A stretch of DNA of 64,000 nucleotides from Chryseobacterium sp. Tr-659 (GCF_011752975.1 NZ_VWWP01000003.1:558001-622000), one strand, 5' to 3'; shown: positions 36,585 to 46,472, counted from the stretch's first letter. Translations and numbers: made by a program. Notes: generated by a model not told the origin, from the letters alone.

Positions 36585-38447
36585 ATGATTTCAGAAATAT
36601 ATGATGTGATCGTAGTGGGTGCCGGACATGCAGGTTGTGAAGCCGCAGCTGCCGCCGCAAACCTGGGTTCGAAAACACTATTGGTTACAATGAATATGCA
36701 GACCATCGGACAGATGAGCTGCAACCCGGCAATGGGTGGAATCGCAAAAGGACAAATCGTAAGAGAGATTGATGCAATGGGAGGATATTCCGGAATTGTA
36801 GCAGACAAATCTGCCATCCAATTCAAAATGCTGAATCTTTCAAAAGGTCCTGCAATGTGGTCTCCAAGAACCCAAAATGACAGAATGCTTTTTGCTGAAG
36901 AATGGCGCTTAGCATTAGAGAATACTCCCAATCTTGATTTCTTTCAGGATATGGTGAAACAACTGATTGTTGAAAATAATAAAGTAACCGGAGTGGTTAC
37001 TTCTTTAGGAATTGAGATCAAAGCAAAATCTGTAGTTCTTACCAACGGAACTTTCCTGAATGGATTGATCCATGTTGGAGATAAACAATTAGGCGGAGGA
37101 AGAATGGGCGAACCAAGAGCATTTGGAATTACAGAACAATTGGTCACTTTAGGTTTCGAAGCAGGAAGAATGAAAACCGGTACTCCACCAAGAGTAGACG
37201 GAAGAAGTCTGGATTACTCAAAAATGGAAGAACAAAAAGGAGATGAAAATCCTCAAAAGTTCAGCTATCTTGATACACCAAAACTTACAAAACAATTAAG
37301 CTGTCATATCGTATATACCAACGAAACGGTACACGATATTTTGAGAGAAGGATTTGACAGAAGCCCAATGTTTAATGGTACCATTCAAAGCTTAGGTCCA
37401 AGATACTGCCCAAGTATTGAAGATAAAATCAACCGTTTTGCAGAAAGAAACAGACATCAGCTTTTCGTAGAACCGGAAGGATGGAAAACTGTTGAAATCT
37501 ATGTAAACGGATTCAGTTCTTCCCTTCCTGAAGATGTTCAGATCAAAGCAATGAAACATATTCCGGGATTTGAAAATGTAAAAGTTTTCCGTCCGGGTTA
37601 TGCAATTGAATACGACTACTTCCCTCCTACCCAGTTAAAGCATACGTTGGAAACGAAAATAATTGACAATTTATATTTCGCCGGGCAGATCAATGGAACA
37701 ACAGGATATGAGGAAGCAGCCGGACAAGGTTTAATTGCTGGTATCAACGCACACAACAAAGTACACGAAAAAGATGAATTTATACTGAACAGAGATGAAG
37801 CTTATATCGGAGTACTTATTGATGACCTGATCACAAAAGGAACTGAAGAACCTTACAGAATGTTCACTTCACGTGCCGAATACAGACTTTTACTTAGACA
37901 GGACAACGCAGATATCAGACTTACAGAGAAAGCTTTCCAACTTGGATTAGCAAAAGAAGATAGATTGAAACGCGTAGAAGCTAAAATAGCTGAAAGTCAA
38001 TCACTTGAAGAATTTCTTCGAGAAACTTCTTTAAAGCCTGGAATTATCAATCCTGTTCTTTCATCTATTGAAAGCAGCCCGGTTGATCAGGCGTACAGAG
38101 CAGCTCAAATCCTTACCAGACCTAATATGACCTTAGAAAAACTTGATGAAATTGATTTCATTAAAGAAGTTTCTACAAAATATAATGAAGAAGTAAGAGA
38201 ACAGGCCGAAATCAATATTAAATATAGAGGCTATATAGAGAAAGAAAAAGAAAATGTAGCGAAGTTAAATCGTCTGGAGAATATTAAAATCCCGGAAGAC
38301 TTCGATTATACAAAGCTTTCCAGCCTTTCTGCAGAAGCAAAACAGAAAATGTCTAACGTAAGGCCAAAGACTATTGCACAAGCAGGAAGAATAAGTGGTG
38401 TTTCTCCGGCCGATATAAATGTTTTACTAGTATATTTAGGACGTTAA
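36585..38447 (+). CDS. mnmG: tRNA uridine-5-carboxymethylaminomethyl modification enzyme MnmG
   Basis: With MnmE it adds the carboxymethylaminomethyl group to wobble uridine 34 of tRNAs, using FAD and tetrahydrofolate. The 620-residue protein has the FAD motif VIVVGAGHAGCEAA, the GidA signature GQMSCNPAMGGIAKGQIVREIDAMGG and SCHIVYTNE. PRYCPSIEDK, the second signature EYDYFPPTQLKHTLETK and GQINGTTGYEEAAGQGLIAG are also present, followed by a complete helical C-terminal domain. It sits alone between two parS sites. mnmG is near the replication origin in many bacteria. Confidence 0.97.
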   Translation: MISEIYDVIVVGAGHAGCEAAAAAANLGSKTLLVTMNMQTIGQMSCNPAMGGIAKGQIVREIDAMGGYSGIVADKSAIQFKMLNLSKGPAMWSPRTQNDRMLFAEEWRLALENTPNLDFFQDMVKQLIVENNKVTGVVTSLGIEIKAKSVVLTNGTFLNGLIHVGDKQLGGGRMGEPRAFGITEQLVTLGFEAGRMKTGTPPRVDGRSLDYSKMEEQKGDENPQKFSYLDTPKLTKQLSCHIVYTNETVHDILREGFDRSPMFNGTIQSLGPRYCPSIEDKINRFAERNRHQLFVEPEGWKTVEIYVNGFSSSLPEDVQIKAMKHIPGFENVKVFRPGYAIEYDYFPPTQLKHTLETKIIDNLYFAGQINGTTGYEEAAGQGLIAGINAHNKVHEKDEFILNRDEAYIGVLIDDLITKGTEEPYRMFTSRAEYRLLLRQDNADIRLTEKAFQLGLAKEDRLKRVEAKIAESQSLEEFLRETSLKPGIINPVLSSIESSPVDQAYRAAQILTRPNMTLEKLDEIDFIKEVSTKYNEEVREQAEINIKYRGYIEKEKENVAKLNRLENIKIPEDFDYTKLSSLSAEAKQKMSNVRPKTIAQAGRISGVSPADINVLLVYLGR

Positions 38448-38452
38448 AAAAA

Positions 38453-38476
38453 TAAATGTTTCACGTGAAACATTTA
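38453..38476. promoter_or_regulatory. parS: parS site 2 (ParB-binding palindrome)
   Basis: TGTTTCACGTGAAACA at 38457-38472 is identical to site 1. Flanks extend it to a 24-base perfect palindrome. It lies 10 bases after mnmG. The two sites are 1934 bases apart. Confidence 0.92.
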
Positions 38477-38564
38477 AAAATTTAAAATAAAAATTAAGGT
38501 ATTTATAAGCATAAAACGCTTCTGAATATCTTAATTTTTTAAATACAATAAGATATCGATTTCA

Positions 38565-39386
38565 ATGAAAATAAAAGATCATTTTCTATCCCAGGAAATA
38601 TTTGAAATTAAAGAGACAGAAACCAAAGGGGTTTTTAAAACCTCTCCTATTCCTTCCAATATTTCCAAATATTATGAAAGTGAAGATTATATTTCTCACC
38701 ACCAGGATTCCGGAAGTCTGAAAGAAAAATTATATAAATTTCTACAGTCCTTCAATCTGCAATACAAAAAAAATATTTTAGTAGACAGGATTAAAAAAGG
38801 ATCCAAAGTTCTTGATTATGGATGCGGCGCAGGAGAATTTGTAAAATATATAGAAAACGATTTTGAAACTTTCGGTTTTGAGCCTGATGCCGATGCCAGA
38901 AAAACTGTGTTGGGAAAAATAACAAAAGCCACCATTCTGGATAATATCCAAAAAATTGAAGATAATTCTTTGGATGCAATTACATTATGGCATGTCTTTG
39001 AACATGTAGAAAATCAAAATGAAATGCTTCAGATATTTCATACGAAATTAAAAGAAAAAGGACTTCTTGTTATAGCAGTTCCCAACCCTACTTCATATGA
39101 TGCAAAACATTATAAAGAATATTGGGCAGCTTATGACGTCCCGAGACACATCTATCATTTTTCGAAAAATGGAATGGAAAATCTCATTTCCAAAAAACCA
39201 GATTGGAAAATGAGAAAAATCAAACCGTTAGTTCTAGATTCTTATTACATCTCTATGCTAAGCGAAAAATACAAAAAATCACCACTTTTTTGGCTAAAAG
39301 CAGTAGTCTACGGAACAATTTCCAACGTAAAGGCACTTTTTTCTAACGAATTTTCAAGTTTGATATACATTATCGAAAAAAGATAG
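38565..39386 (+). CDS. Class I SAM-dependent methyltransferase
   Basis: The 273-residue protein has a Rossmann methyltransferase core at about residues 80-190. The S-adenosylmethionine glycine motif is KVLDYGCGAGEFVKYI, the acidic strand end is FGFEPDADAR, and motif III-like DAITLWHVFEHVENQNEML is typical of the Methyltransf_23 group. The N-terminal 70 residues (with SKYYESEDYISHH) and the C-terminal segment (PRHIYHFSKNGMENL) match enzymes that modify sugars, quinones or small acceptors. No partner gene shows the substrate. It follows parS site 2 and ends in a good terminator. Confidence 0.85.
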   Translation: MKIKDHFLSQEIFEIKETETKGVFKTSPIPSNISKYYESEDYISHHQDSGSLKEKLYKFLQSFNLQYKKNILVDRIKKGSKVLDYGCGAGEFVKYIENDFETFGFEPDADARKTVLGKITKATILDNIQKIEDNSLDAITLWHVFEHVENQNEMLQIFHTKLKEKGLLVIAVPNPTSYDAKHYKEYWAAYDVPRHIYHFSKNGMENLISKKPDWKMRKIKPLVLDSYYISMLSEKYKKSPLFWLKAVVYGTISNVKALFSNEFSSLIYIIEKR

Positions 39387-39447
39387 ATAATCGATTTTTA
39401 AGCCGTTTATGAAGGTCGATTTTTACCATTTTGAACAAAAAAATATT

Positions 39448-39486
39448 AAAGCTCAGGGAAATTTACCCCCTGAGCTTTTCTTTTTT
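39448..39486 (+). terminator. Rho-independent terminator after the methyltransferase
   Basis: An 11-bp stem (AAAGCTCAGGG/CCCTGAGCTTT) with a 9-base loop is followed by a T-rich run. It lies 62 bases after the stop. Confidence 0.85.
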
Positions 39487-40692
39487 CATTGCATTAATTT
39501 TTAACCACTGTCACTTCTATAAAAAACTTACACTGAAAATCATTATACTTTAATCTTAGTTTTAAAAAGTACCTCCCCTATCCATTTCTCAATTGAAAAA
39601 AAAAAATTATTTTTCTTCTTTCATTCATTTCAAATTTTCTTTGAATCTTTTACAGCAACTTTTACAAAAAATGGCTTTTAAAACAAAAATTTGAATTTTA
39701 GAAGTCAAATTCCTTCAAAAACAACCTTAATTACGCTTGGAAATAAATAAAGATATAAATCTATACAAAAAGGATAGTTACTTGATTTATGAAGCAATTA
39801 TAGAAGTCAATTTTCAGAGAGTTTTCTGAAAAATAAAAAATTAGCTTCTCGTTCAAAAATTTAATAAACATTAATTGAGGTAACTCCCCCTCCTCCACTC
39901 ACCTTCTATAAATCAATTATAAATTTTAAAAATTTATTTAATCAGATCATTTTTATATTTAAGAGACATTAGTGACAAATAAAAATTTTACTTATGAAAA
40001 ATAAAATTTATAAAAATGATATGGAAATTTAAAATCTGAAAAAATCCTTTTGCGATTACTCTTGAAGAAAATCTACAAAAAAGATAGATCTAAGACATAT
40101 TTAACGAAAATTAGTGAATAATTCAATTTTTTCAAAATAAACAAAAATAACAAAAACAGTTTAATAATTGTAAATCAGTAAAATACAAAGTCTTCACAAA
40201 AGTATGAAATAAATTATATGATAAAAACGCAAATATCGAACTAAAAAATTACGTAAAACGCTCTTGAATGTAAAAAAACACAATTCGCAATTGCGCTTAA
40301 AGTAAAAAATAAGCTAAAAGAAATTTGAAATGAAAATTAGATTCATAACACTAAAAAACAAAGCCAGCCTAAACAAGAAATTTTCATCAGAACAACTCTT
40401 AAATTTATATCATCTACCTTCCTACTAAAGAAAAGATGTTGATGAAAAGAACCCATAAATCTCATAAGATTCAAGAGATCGACTGCAAACAAAATAGTCA
40501 TTTAACACATAATTAAATAGAAGTAAAAATGTATAAAATCTCAGAATTTAAAAACAAAACATTAAACATATATTCACTTGAAAATATAAGTATCTGAAAT
40601 AGAATCTAACTTATTTGAATATAACTTTTAGTTATATCAAAAATTATAAGAAAACTCCGATTAATAAAGGATTCTAAGAGAATTTTAAAAAC
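39487..40692. other. Very AT-rich gene desert
   Basis: About 1.2 kb lacks any open frame worth calling on either strand. Two sampled 60-base lines (39781 and 40141) have only 14 and 12 G+C, well below the coding DNA around it. The right half is strikingly A-rich on the plus strand. No IS, tRNA, clear DnaA box or conserved RNA was recognised. It lies between parS site 2 and the DnaA-box cluster at 42.3 kb, so a link with the origin or chromosome organisation is possible. Confidence 0.7.
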
Positions 40693-40724
40693 AAAAAAAG
40701 CCTGCTAATAGAATTAGCAGACTT
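40693..40724 (-). terminator. Rho-independent terminator of pgk
   Basis: An 8-bp stem CTGCTAAT/ATTAGCAG with three further pairs across a C-A mismatch is followed on the minus strand by a seven-T run. Confidence 0.88.
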
Positions 40725-40748
40725 GTAATATTTGAATTTTATTTCCTT

Positions 40749-41939
40749 TTAATTATTGATAGCAGCTACACCAGGTAACTCAAGCCCTTCAAGACTTTCA
40801 AGCATTGCTCCTCCTCCGGTAGAAACATAACTAACCTGATCAGCATATCCAAACTGTTTAACAAAAGCCACACTATCACCTCCTCCTACTAAAGAGAAAG
40901 CTCCCAATCTCGTTGCTTCAGCAATGCTTTCTCCTAAGGCAATAGTTCCTCCGGCAAAATGTGACATTTCGAAAACCCCGATTGGCCCGTTCCAAAGAAT
41001 GGTTCTTGAATTTAACAATACATCATTAAACTGATCTCTTGACTTATGTCCAGCATCTAACCCCATCCATCCTTCAGGAATAGCATAGATATCTGCTTCT
41101 TTTCTTTCCACATCGTTACTAAAGCTTTCAGCGATAATTGCATCAGATGGAAGATATACTTTTACTTTATGTTCTTTGGCTTTACCTAAAATCTCTAAAG
41201 CCAATGGTAACTTATCTTCTTCAACCAAAGAGTTTCCGATTTTTCCACCAAGTGCTTTAATAAATGTAAACGCCATACCCCCGCCAATGATTAAATTATC
41301 AACAGCCGGAAGAATATTTTCTATAATGGTAATTTTAGTTGAAACCTTGGAGCCTCCCAGAATTGCCGTAACTGGTTTTTCACCACTTTTCAATACTTTA
41401 TCGATTGCCTGAAGCTCTTTCGCCATAAGTAAACCGAAATATTTAGTTGATGGAAAATATTGAGCGATCACAGCAGTAGAAGCGTGAGCTCTGTGAGCCG
41501 TCCCGAATGCATCGTTTACAAAGGCATCACCTAATTTTGCCAGTTTCTCTGCAAAACCTTCATCCCCTTTTTCTTCTTCATTATGAAAACGAACATTCTC
41601 CAATAATAAGATCTCACCCGGCTTAAGCTCAGAAGCAGCTTTTTCAGCTTTTTCTCCTATACATTCATCAACGAACTTCACTTCCTGTCCAAGAACATTC
41701 GAAACTTCACCCAGAATATGTTTAAGAGAAAATTCATCCTTAACTTCTCCCTTAGGTCTTCCAAGGTGAGTCATTAAAATAACAGAACCTCCATCATTAA
41801 GAATTTTTTCCACGGTTGGTTTCACAGCAACAATTCTGGTATTGTCCGTCACTTTCAGCTGATCATCCTGCGGAACATTGAAATCCACTCTTACCAGAGC
41901 CTTCTTGTCTTTAAAATTGAAATCATTGATTGTTTTCAT
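40749..41939 (-). CDS. pgk: Phosphoglycerate kinase
   Basis: It is the ATP-forming step of glycolysis between 1,3-bisphosphoglycerate and 3-phosphoglycerate. The 396-residue length is standard. Features include VRVDFNVPQ, the substrate-binding HLGRPKGE and [37 protein letters not shown], and GGGMAFTF. The nucleotide-site region NGPIGVFEM is followed by [11 protein letters not shown] and [15 protein letters not shown]. It runs against the flanking plus-strand genes and is monocistronic with its own terminator. Confidence 0.97.
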   Translation of the reverse strand: MKTINDFNFKDKKALVRVDFNVPQDDQLKVTDNTRIVAVKPTVEKILNDGGSVILMTHLGRPKGEVKDEFSLKHILGEVSNVLGQEVKFVDECIGEKAEKAASELKPGEILLLENVRFHNEEEKGDEGFAEKLAKLGDAFVNDAFGTAHRAHASTAVIAQYFPSTKYFGLLMAKELQAIDKVLKSGEKPVTAILGGSKVSTKITIIENILPAVDNLIIGGGMAFTFIKALGGKIGNSLVEEDKLPLALEILGKAKEHKVKVYLPSDAIIAESFSNDVERKEADIYAIPEGWMGLDAGHKSRDQFNDVLLNSRTILWNGPIGVFEMSHFAGGTIALGESIAEATRLGAFSLVGGGDSVAFVKQFGYADQVSYVSTGGGAMLESLEGLELPGVAAINN

Positions 41940-42587
41940 ATGTAGATTTATTTTTATTTTCTGAGGAAATTCCTAAACATGCCAGCCCAATCAGTTCAGG
42001 TTTTCTTCAAACCCTGGCAAAAGCAATTTCATTAATTTCTCTGAATTTTCGTTTTCACAAATGTAAGGTTTTAAACTTTTTCAACAGATTCATTGAAATA
42101 AAAGTTTTCAAAAACTTTCCCCGAACCCAATCACCCATTAATCAACAATTTTTTCTCTTTTAAAAAAAAGAATAATGTAGTTGTTGTTGAGTGTTGTTAG
42201 TTTCGGGGATAAGTTTTAAGATAATAATTGATAACATTCAACTTTTATTGAACTCATATTTAACTCACAATACAAATGCTTGTAAACCTGCTATTTCACA
42301 TACTTATTAACAGATGTTGATAACTTTGAAAGAAAGCAGATATTAGTTATTTTATTATGGAAAAAGCTGGGGATAGCTGAAGAAAACATCTGGAAAGTTG
42401 TGGTAAAAATTTCCGGAAAGGTTTTCTATTACGAAATAAATTGAAGTTTAAAAATAGAAAGTTGAGAAAAGTTTTCCACAGTTATTCACATTGCTTTTCA
42501 CAATTAACTCCCGGTTTACTAACACGAATTGTTATTATTCTTACCTTTGTAAGGAAATAAAATCTAAAAAAGCTTAATACAGGTATT
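41940..42587. other. oriC: Candidate replication origin region
   Basis: A 648-base gene-free region contains a cluster of DnaA-box-like 9-mers. TTATTCACA (42482-42490) fits TTATNCACA exactly. TTTTCCACA (42472-42480) is one base off and in direct tandem with it. TTATTAACA (42304-42312) and TGTTGATAA (42315-42323, reverse strand) are each one base off and form an inverted pair. AT-rich DNA surrounds them. Two parS sites lie 4-6 kb to the left, and gene orientation bias switches nearby. dnaA is not in the window. This is a moderate-confidence prediction. Confidence 0.45.
42542..42549 (+). promoter_or_regulatory. -7 box of rpiB
   Basis: TACCTTTG, a perfect TAnnTTTG, lies 38 bases before the rpiB ATG, at the right edge of the candidate origin. 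Confidence 0.5.
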
Positions 42588-43022
42588 ATGAAAAGAAAAA
42601 TTGCTATCGCAGCAGACCATGCAGGCTATGAATATAAGGAGATTGTTAAAAACTACCTTTCAGAACAGTTTGAGGTTCAGGATTTTGGCACGTTTTCCAC
42701 AAACAGTGTGGATTATCCGGACTTTGTACACCCTGCAGCAACGTCTGTGGAAAACGGGGAAAATGAGCTGGGAATTCTAATCTGCGGAAGCGGAAACGGA
42801 GTTCAGATCACAGCAAACAAACATCAGAAGATCAGATGCGCACTTTGCTGGATGCCGGAGATTGCAACACTGGCAAGACAGCATAATGATGCCAATATGA
42901 TCTCCATGCCAGCAAGGTTTATATCAAAGGAATTGGCGATTGAAATTGTAGATAAATTTCTTTCAACAGAGTTCGAAGGTGGAAGACACCAGAACAGGGT
43001 TGATAAAATTGCAGTTTGCTAA
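42588..43022 (+). CDS. rpiB: Ribose-5-phosphate isomerase B
   Basis: It interconverts ribose-5-phosphate and ribulose-5-phosphate in the pentose phosphate pathway. The 144-residue protein has the RpiB/LacAB layout: IAADHAGYEYKE, DFGTFSTNSVDYPDFVHPAA, the catalytic cysteine in GILICGSGNGVQITANKH, ALCWMPEIATLARQHNDANMISMPARF and FEGGRHQNRVDKI. Allose-6-phosphate isomerase is a related possibility, but there is no allose gene context. It ends in a palindromic terminator. Confidence 0.93.
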   Translation: MKRKIAIAADHAGYEYKEIVKNYLSEQFEVQDFGTFSTNSVDYPDFVHPAATSVENGENELGILICGSGNGVQITANKHQKIRCALCWMPEIATLARQHNDANMISMPARFISKELAIEIVDKFLSTEFEGGRHQNRVDKIAVC

Positions 43023-43028
43023 ATATAC

Positions 43029-43068
43029 TAAGGCTTGTAATCGATTACAAGCCTTATTTATTTTTTAT
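43029..43068 (+). terminator. Rho-independent terminator of rpiB
   Basis: A perfect 28-base palindrome (TAAGGCTTGTAAT and its complement around CG) is followed by TTTATTTTTT. Confidence 0.88.
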
Positions 43069-43257
43069 TTGTACATTTGCAGTGTTCAATAGAAATTATA
43101 CTCTGTTATTCTCTAAAGCCTTTCTTATATTTGATCCCTATTTAATAAAAGGTTTTTCTCTTTTCTTCTCCAGAATTGTATTAAATTTATACAAAACTAA
43201 AGTTCCCGTTATTAAGTAGATTTAGAAAAATGAGATTAAATTAAACATTAAGGTTTG

Positions 43258-44229
43258 ATGAAAATAAGAATATCTTCAGTATTGCTTTTTGCGGCTTTTT
43301 ATTTCCAGGCTCAGGAGATGATAGTGAAAGATTCGTTAAAAAAATGCAGAAAAGAGTTCAGTGAAAAGATCTGTCTTTCTGATGAGGATAAAGACGGAAC
43401 TTTATTATATCTTGATAAATGCCCTAAAGAAGCAGGGCCTGAAGAAAACCAGGGATGCCCATGGCCGGATACAGATAAGGATGGTGTGATTGATAAAGAT
43501 GATGCTTGCCCCACAGTAACCGGACCCCCGGAAAATAATGGCTGCCCATGGCCAGATTATGATGGGGACGGTATTTTGGATAAGGATGATAAATGTCCTA
43601 CTGTACCCGGTGTTGCTGAAAATGATGGTTGTAAGCCGGCAATAAGTCATCCATACTATTCAGATAAGGATTTAGAAAAGATACAGGAAGATTTTTTAGC
43701 CCACAATAAGAATATAAATTATCATATACTCGCTGATTATATTTTTAGAAAGATAGACAGGAAAAGTATTAAAAGCAAGATCGTATCTGTTGTAATTTTA
43801 AAAATGCATTATCCTGGTTGTGGACTTGACAGACAAGATTATTCTGCTATTAATCTGGAGAGTGTATTGCTATTTAAATCATTTTGGGATGAGAGAAATT
43901 TTAAGAAATTTGTTAATATATTTCCTGACAAATTAATAGTTCCGATCATGATCCCGAAAGAATATGAAAATGAAGTAAATAACGAATTGTTTAATTTCAA
44001 GAGTGTACCAAAAATAACAATTAATAAAAGAAGTGTTTTTAATGCAAAAGGAAATTTTGCAAATGGAACAGATTCTGATAGTATAATATCTCCTACCAAT
44101 GATGCAATTTATTTGACATTGGATATCAAGGAAAATAGAATTGTAGTTTCTTTAAATAAAGAAAAGCTTTTTCTGGAAATGGAAAAATCAAAAATTAAAG
44201 AGATTTCAGAATCAGATTATTACCAATAA
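43258..44229 (+). CDS. Secreted thrombospondin type 3 repeat protein
   Basis: The 323-residue protein has a signal peptide ([19 protein letters not shown]). Three calcium-binding type 3 repeats follow at about residues 40-125 ([45 protein letters not shown]), with GCPWPD linkers and paired cysteines. Such repeats usually precede an OmpA peptidoglycan-binding domain; here the last 190 residues are a different, unrecognised domain with no OmpA motif. I chose the ATG at 43258; the frame is open from a TTG one codon earlier. rnr begins 13 bases after the stop, so they may be cotranscribed. Confidence 0.8.
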   Translation: MKIRISSVLLFAAFYFQAQEMIVKDSLKKCRKEFSEKICLSDEDKDGTLLYLDKCPKEAGPEENQGCPWPDTDKDGVIDKDDACPTVTGPPENNGCPWPDYDGDGILDKDDKCPTVPGVAENDGCKPAISHPYYSDKDLEKIQEDFLAHNKNINYHILADYIFRKIDRKSIKSKIVSVVILKMHYPGCGLDRQDYSAINLESVLLFKSFWDERNFKKFVNIFPDKLIVPIMIPKEYENEVNNELFNFKSVPKITINKRSVFNAKGNFANGTDSDSIISPTNDAIYLTLDIKENRIVVSLNKEKLFLEMEKSKIKEISESDYYQ

Positions 44230-44242
44230 TAAAAAAATTAAA

Positions 44243-46396
44243 ATGCCAAAAAAAAGAAAATATATAAGTCATAAAAATGATTTAAAACTGATGGAGATCG
44301 GAAGACTGATTCTCCGTTTTATGAATGCAAATTCATCAAAAATTTATAATTATAAGCAGATCGCTGATGGTATAGATTACAAAAATCCAAGACAAAGAGA
44401 ACTTGTAATCCAGGCACTGCATAAACTTCAGGGCTCCGAGAAAATCAAAGAAGTGGAGCGTGGAAAATATATAGTGAACCTGAAAATCGCAGGAACGCTA
44501 ACCGGAATTATTGACTTTAACCAGAGCGGGAATGCTTACGTAAATGTGGAAGGATTAGAAGATGATGTCTTCGTTCATTCCAAAAATGTGAAAGATGCTC
44601 TGCAGGGAGATAAGGTTCTTATTATAACTTATCATTATAAAGGAAAGAAACTTGAAGGCTCCGTTTTGGAGGTTTTGGAACGTACCAGAACTGAATTTGT
44701 AGGAACATTTCAGAAGGTTGCCCATAAAGATTTTGGGTTCGTTGTTTGTGATAAAAAATCAATCAATACAGATATCTTTATTCCCAAAGGAAAGTTCAAC
44801 GATGCTGAAGACGGAGATAAAGTTATTGTAAAGATGACTGAATGGAAACCGGGAGATAAAAATCCTGAAGGAGAAATCATTCAGGTTCTTGGAGCTCCGG
44901 GAGAACATGAAACGGAGATCCACTCTATTCTTGCAGAATATGGTCTTCCATATGAGTTTCCACAGGAAGTTGAAGTTGATGCAGATAAAATAGACAGAAG
45001 TATTACAGATGAAGAAGTAGCAAAACGCTGGGACATGCGTAATATATGCACATTCACCATTGATCCTAAGGATGCTAAGGACTTTGATGATGCATTATCA
45101 ATAAGAAAGCTGGAAAACGGAAACTGGGAAATTGGGGTCCATATCGCAGATGTATCCCATTATGTGGTTCCGGGAACTATTCTGGATGATGAAGCATATC
45201 AGAGAGCTACTTCTGTATATCTTGTTGACAGGGTTGTACCCATGCTGCCGGAAGTATTGAGTAATGATGTCTGCTCCCTACGTCCGAACGAAGATAAATA
45301 TACCTTTTCAGCGGTTTTTGAACTGAATGATCAGGCTGAAATACAGAAGCAGTGGTTCGGAAGAACAGTAATCCATTCAGACAGAAGGTTTACTTATGAA
45401 GAAGCTCAGGAGCGTATTGAAACGGGTGAAGGAGATCTTGTTGAAGAGATCAATACTTTGGACAAACTGGCAAAGATTATGCGTCATGAACGTATCAGAA
45501 AAGGAGCCATTACATTTGACAGAAGCGAAGTAAGATTCAATCTGGATGAAAACAATGAGCCGGTAGGGGTTTATTTCAAAATAAGTAAAGATTCCAACCA
45601 CCTGATTGAAGAGTTTATGCTTCTGGCTAATAAAAAAGTATCTGAATTTGTTTCTTTATCAAGAAAAGGAGAGATCACAAACAATACATTTATTTACAGG
45701 GTTCATGATGATCCGGATCCTGCAAAATTAGAGTCATTGAGAGATTTTGTTGCTACTTTCGGATATAAAATGGATCTGGCCAATACAAAAAAAGTGGCTG
45801 CATCTTTGAATAAGCTTCTTCATGATGTAAAAGGAAAAGGAGAAGAAAATATGATTGAAACACTGGCAATGCGAAGTATGAGCAAGGCAGTATATTCTAC
45901 GGAACCTATCGGACACTACGGTCTGGGATTCGAATACTATTCCCACTTCACCTCTCCTATCCGCCGTTATCCGGATTTACTCGCACACCGTCTTCTTCAG
46001 CATTATCTGGATGGAGGAAAATCTCCGAACAGAGCAGAGCTTGAAGAAAAGGCAAAACACTGCAGTGCTATGGAAAGACTGGCAGCAGATGCGGAAAGAG
46101 ATTCTATTAAGTTCATGCAGGTGAAATTCATGGAGAAACATCTGGGAGAAACTTTCAAAGGAGTTATTTCCGGAGTAGCAGAATTTGGTTTCTGGGTTGA
46201 AATTCCTGAAAACGGTGCAGAAGGACTTATCAAATTAAGAGATCTTGTGGATGATTCTTATATGTATGATGCAAAAACCCATGCTGTGTATGGAATAAGA
46301 CACGGAAACAAATATCAGCTGGGAGATGAAGTTCAGATCAAAGTAGTAAAAGCCAATTTGATTCAGAAACAACTTGATTTCAAGATTGTGGAATAA
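44243..46396 (+). CDS. rnr: Ribonuclease R
   Basis: It is a 3'-5' processive exoribonuclease that degrades structured RNA and takes part in rRNA and mRNA turnover. The 717-residue protein has an N-terminal helix-turn-helix-like part and cold-shock domains (AGTLTGIIDFNQSGNAYVNV; RTEFVGTFQKVAHKDFGFVV). The RNB catalytic domain has the acidic metal cluster in TIDPKDAKDFDDALSI and HIADVSHYV, plus the signature HYGLGFEYYSHFTSPIRRYPDLLAHRLL. A C-terminal S1 domain (FKGVISGVAEFGFWVEI) is complete. It has its own terminator. Confidence 0.96.
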   Translation: MPKKRKYISHKNDLKLMEIGRLILRFMNANSSKIYNYKQIADGIDYKNPRQRELVIQALHKLQGSEKIKEVERGKYIVNLKIAGTLTGIIDFNQSGNAYVNVEGLEDDVFVHSKNVKDALQGDKVLIITYHYKGKKLEGSVLEVLERTRTEFVGTFQKVAHKDFGFVVCDKKSINTDIFIPKGKFNDAEDGDKVIVKMTEWKPGDKNPEGEIIQVLGAPGEHETEIHSILAEYGLPYEFPQEVEVDADKIDRSITDEEVAKRWDMRNICTFTIDPKDAKDFDDALSIRKLENGNWEIGVHIADVSHYVVPGTILDDEAYQRATSVYLVDRVVPMLPEVLSNDVCSLRPNEDKYTFSAVFELNDQAEIQKQWFGRTVIHSDRRFTYEEAQERIETGEGDLVEEINTLDKLAKIMRHERIRKGAITFDRSEVRFNLDENNEPVGVYFKISKDSNHLIEEFMLLANKKVSEFVSLSRKGEITNNTFIYRVHDDPDPAKLESLRDFVATFGYKMDLANTKKVAASLNKLLHDVKGKGEENMIETLAMRSMSKAVYSTEPIGHYGLGFEYYSHFTSPIRRYPDLLAHRLLQHYLDGGKSPNRAELEEKAKHCSAMERLAADAERDSIKFMQVKFMEKHLGETFKGVISGVAEFGFWVEIPENGAEGLIKLRDLVDDSYMYDAKTHAVYGIRHGNKYQLGDEVQIKVVKANLIQKQLDFKIVE

Positions 46397-46432
46397 TCAG
46401 TCTTGTCTTTAAGAATTTATAAGAAATGCAAA

Positions 46433-46472
46433 GGGACCGTCATGTTTTTAAAACTGACGGTCTTATTTTTTT
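46433..46472 (+). terminator. Rho-independent terminator of rnr
   Basis: An 8-bp stem GACCGTCA/TGACGGTC with a 12-base loop that can itself pair is followed by TTATTTTTTT. Confidence 0.85.

Noticed and set aside
39487..40692. AT-rich desert as the origin itself
   Set aside because: No DnaA-box-like cluster could be found in it, whereas the region near 42.3-42.5 kb has one; kept only as a separate observation.
41930..42163. Plus-strand open frame of 77 codons upstream of pgk
   Set aside because: It is antisense to the pgk start and lies in the gene-free candidate origin region; no protein features.
43016..43219. Plus-strand open frame of 67 codons after rpiB
   Set aside because: It overlaps the rpiB stop and runs through the perfect rpiB terminator palindrome; composition is that of translated AT-rich spacer.
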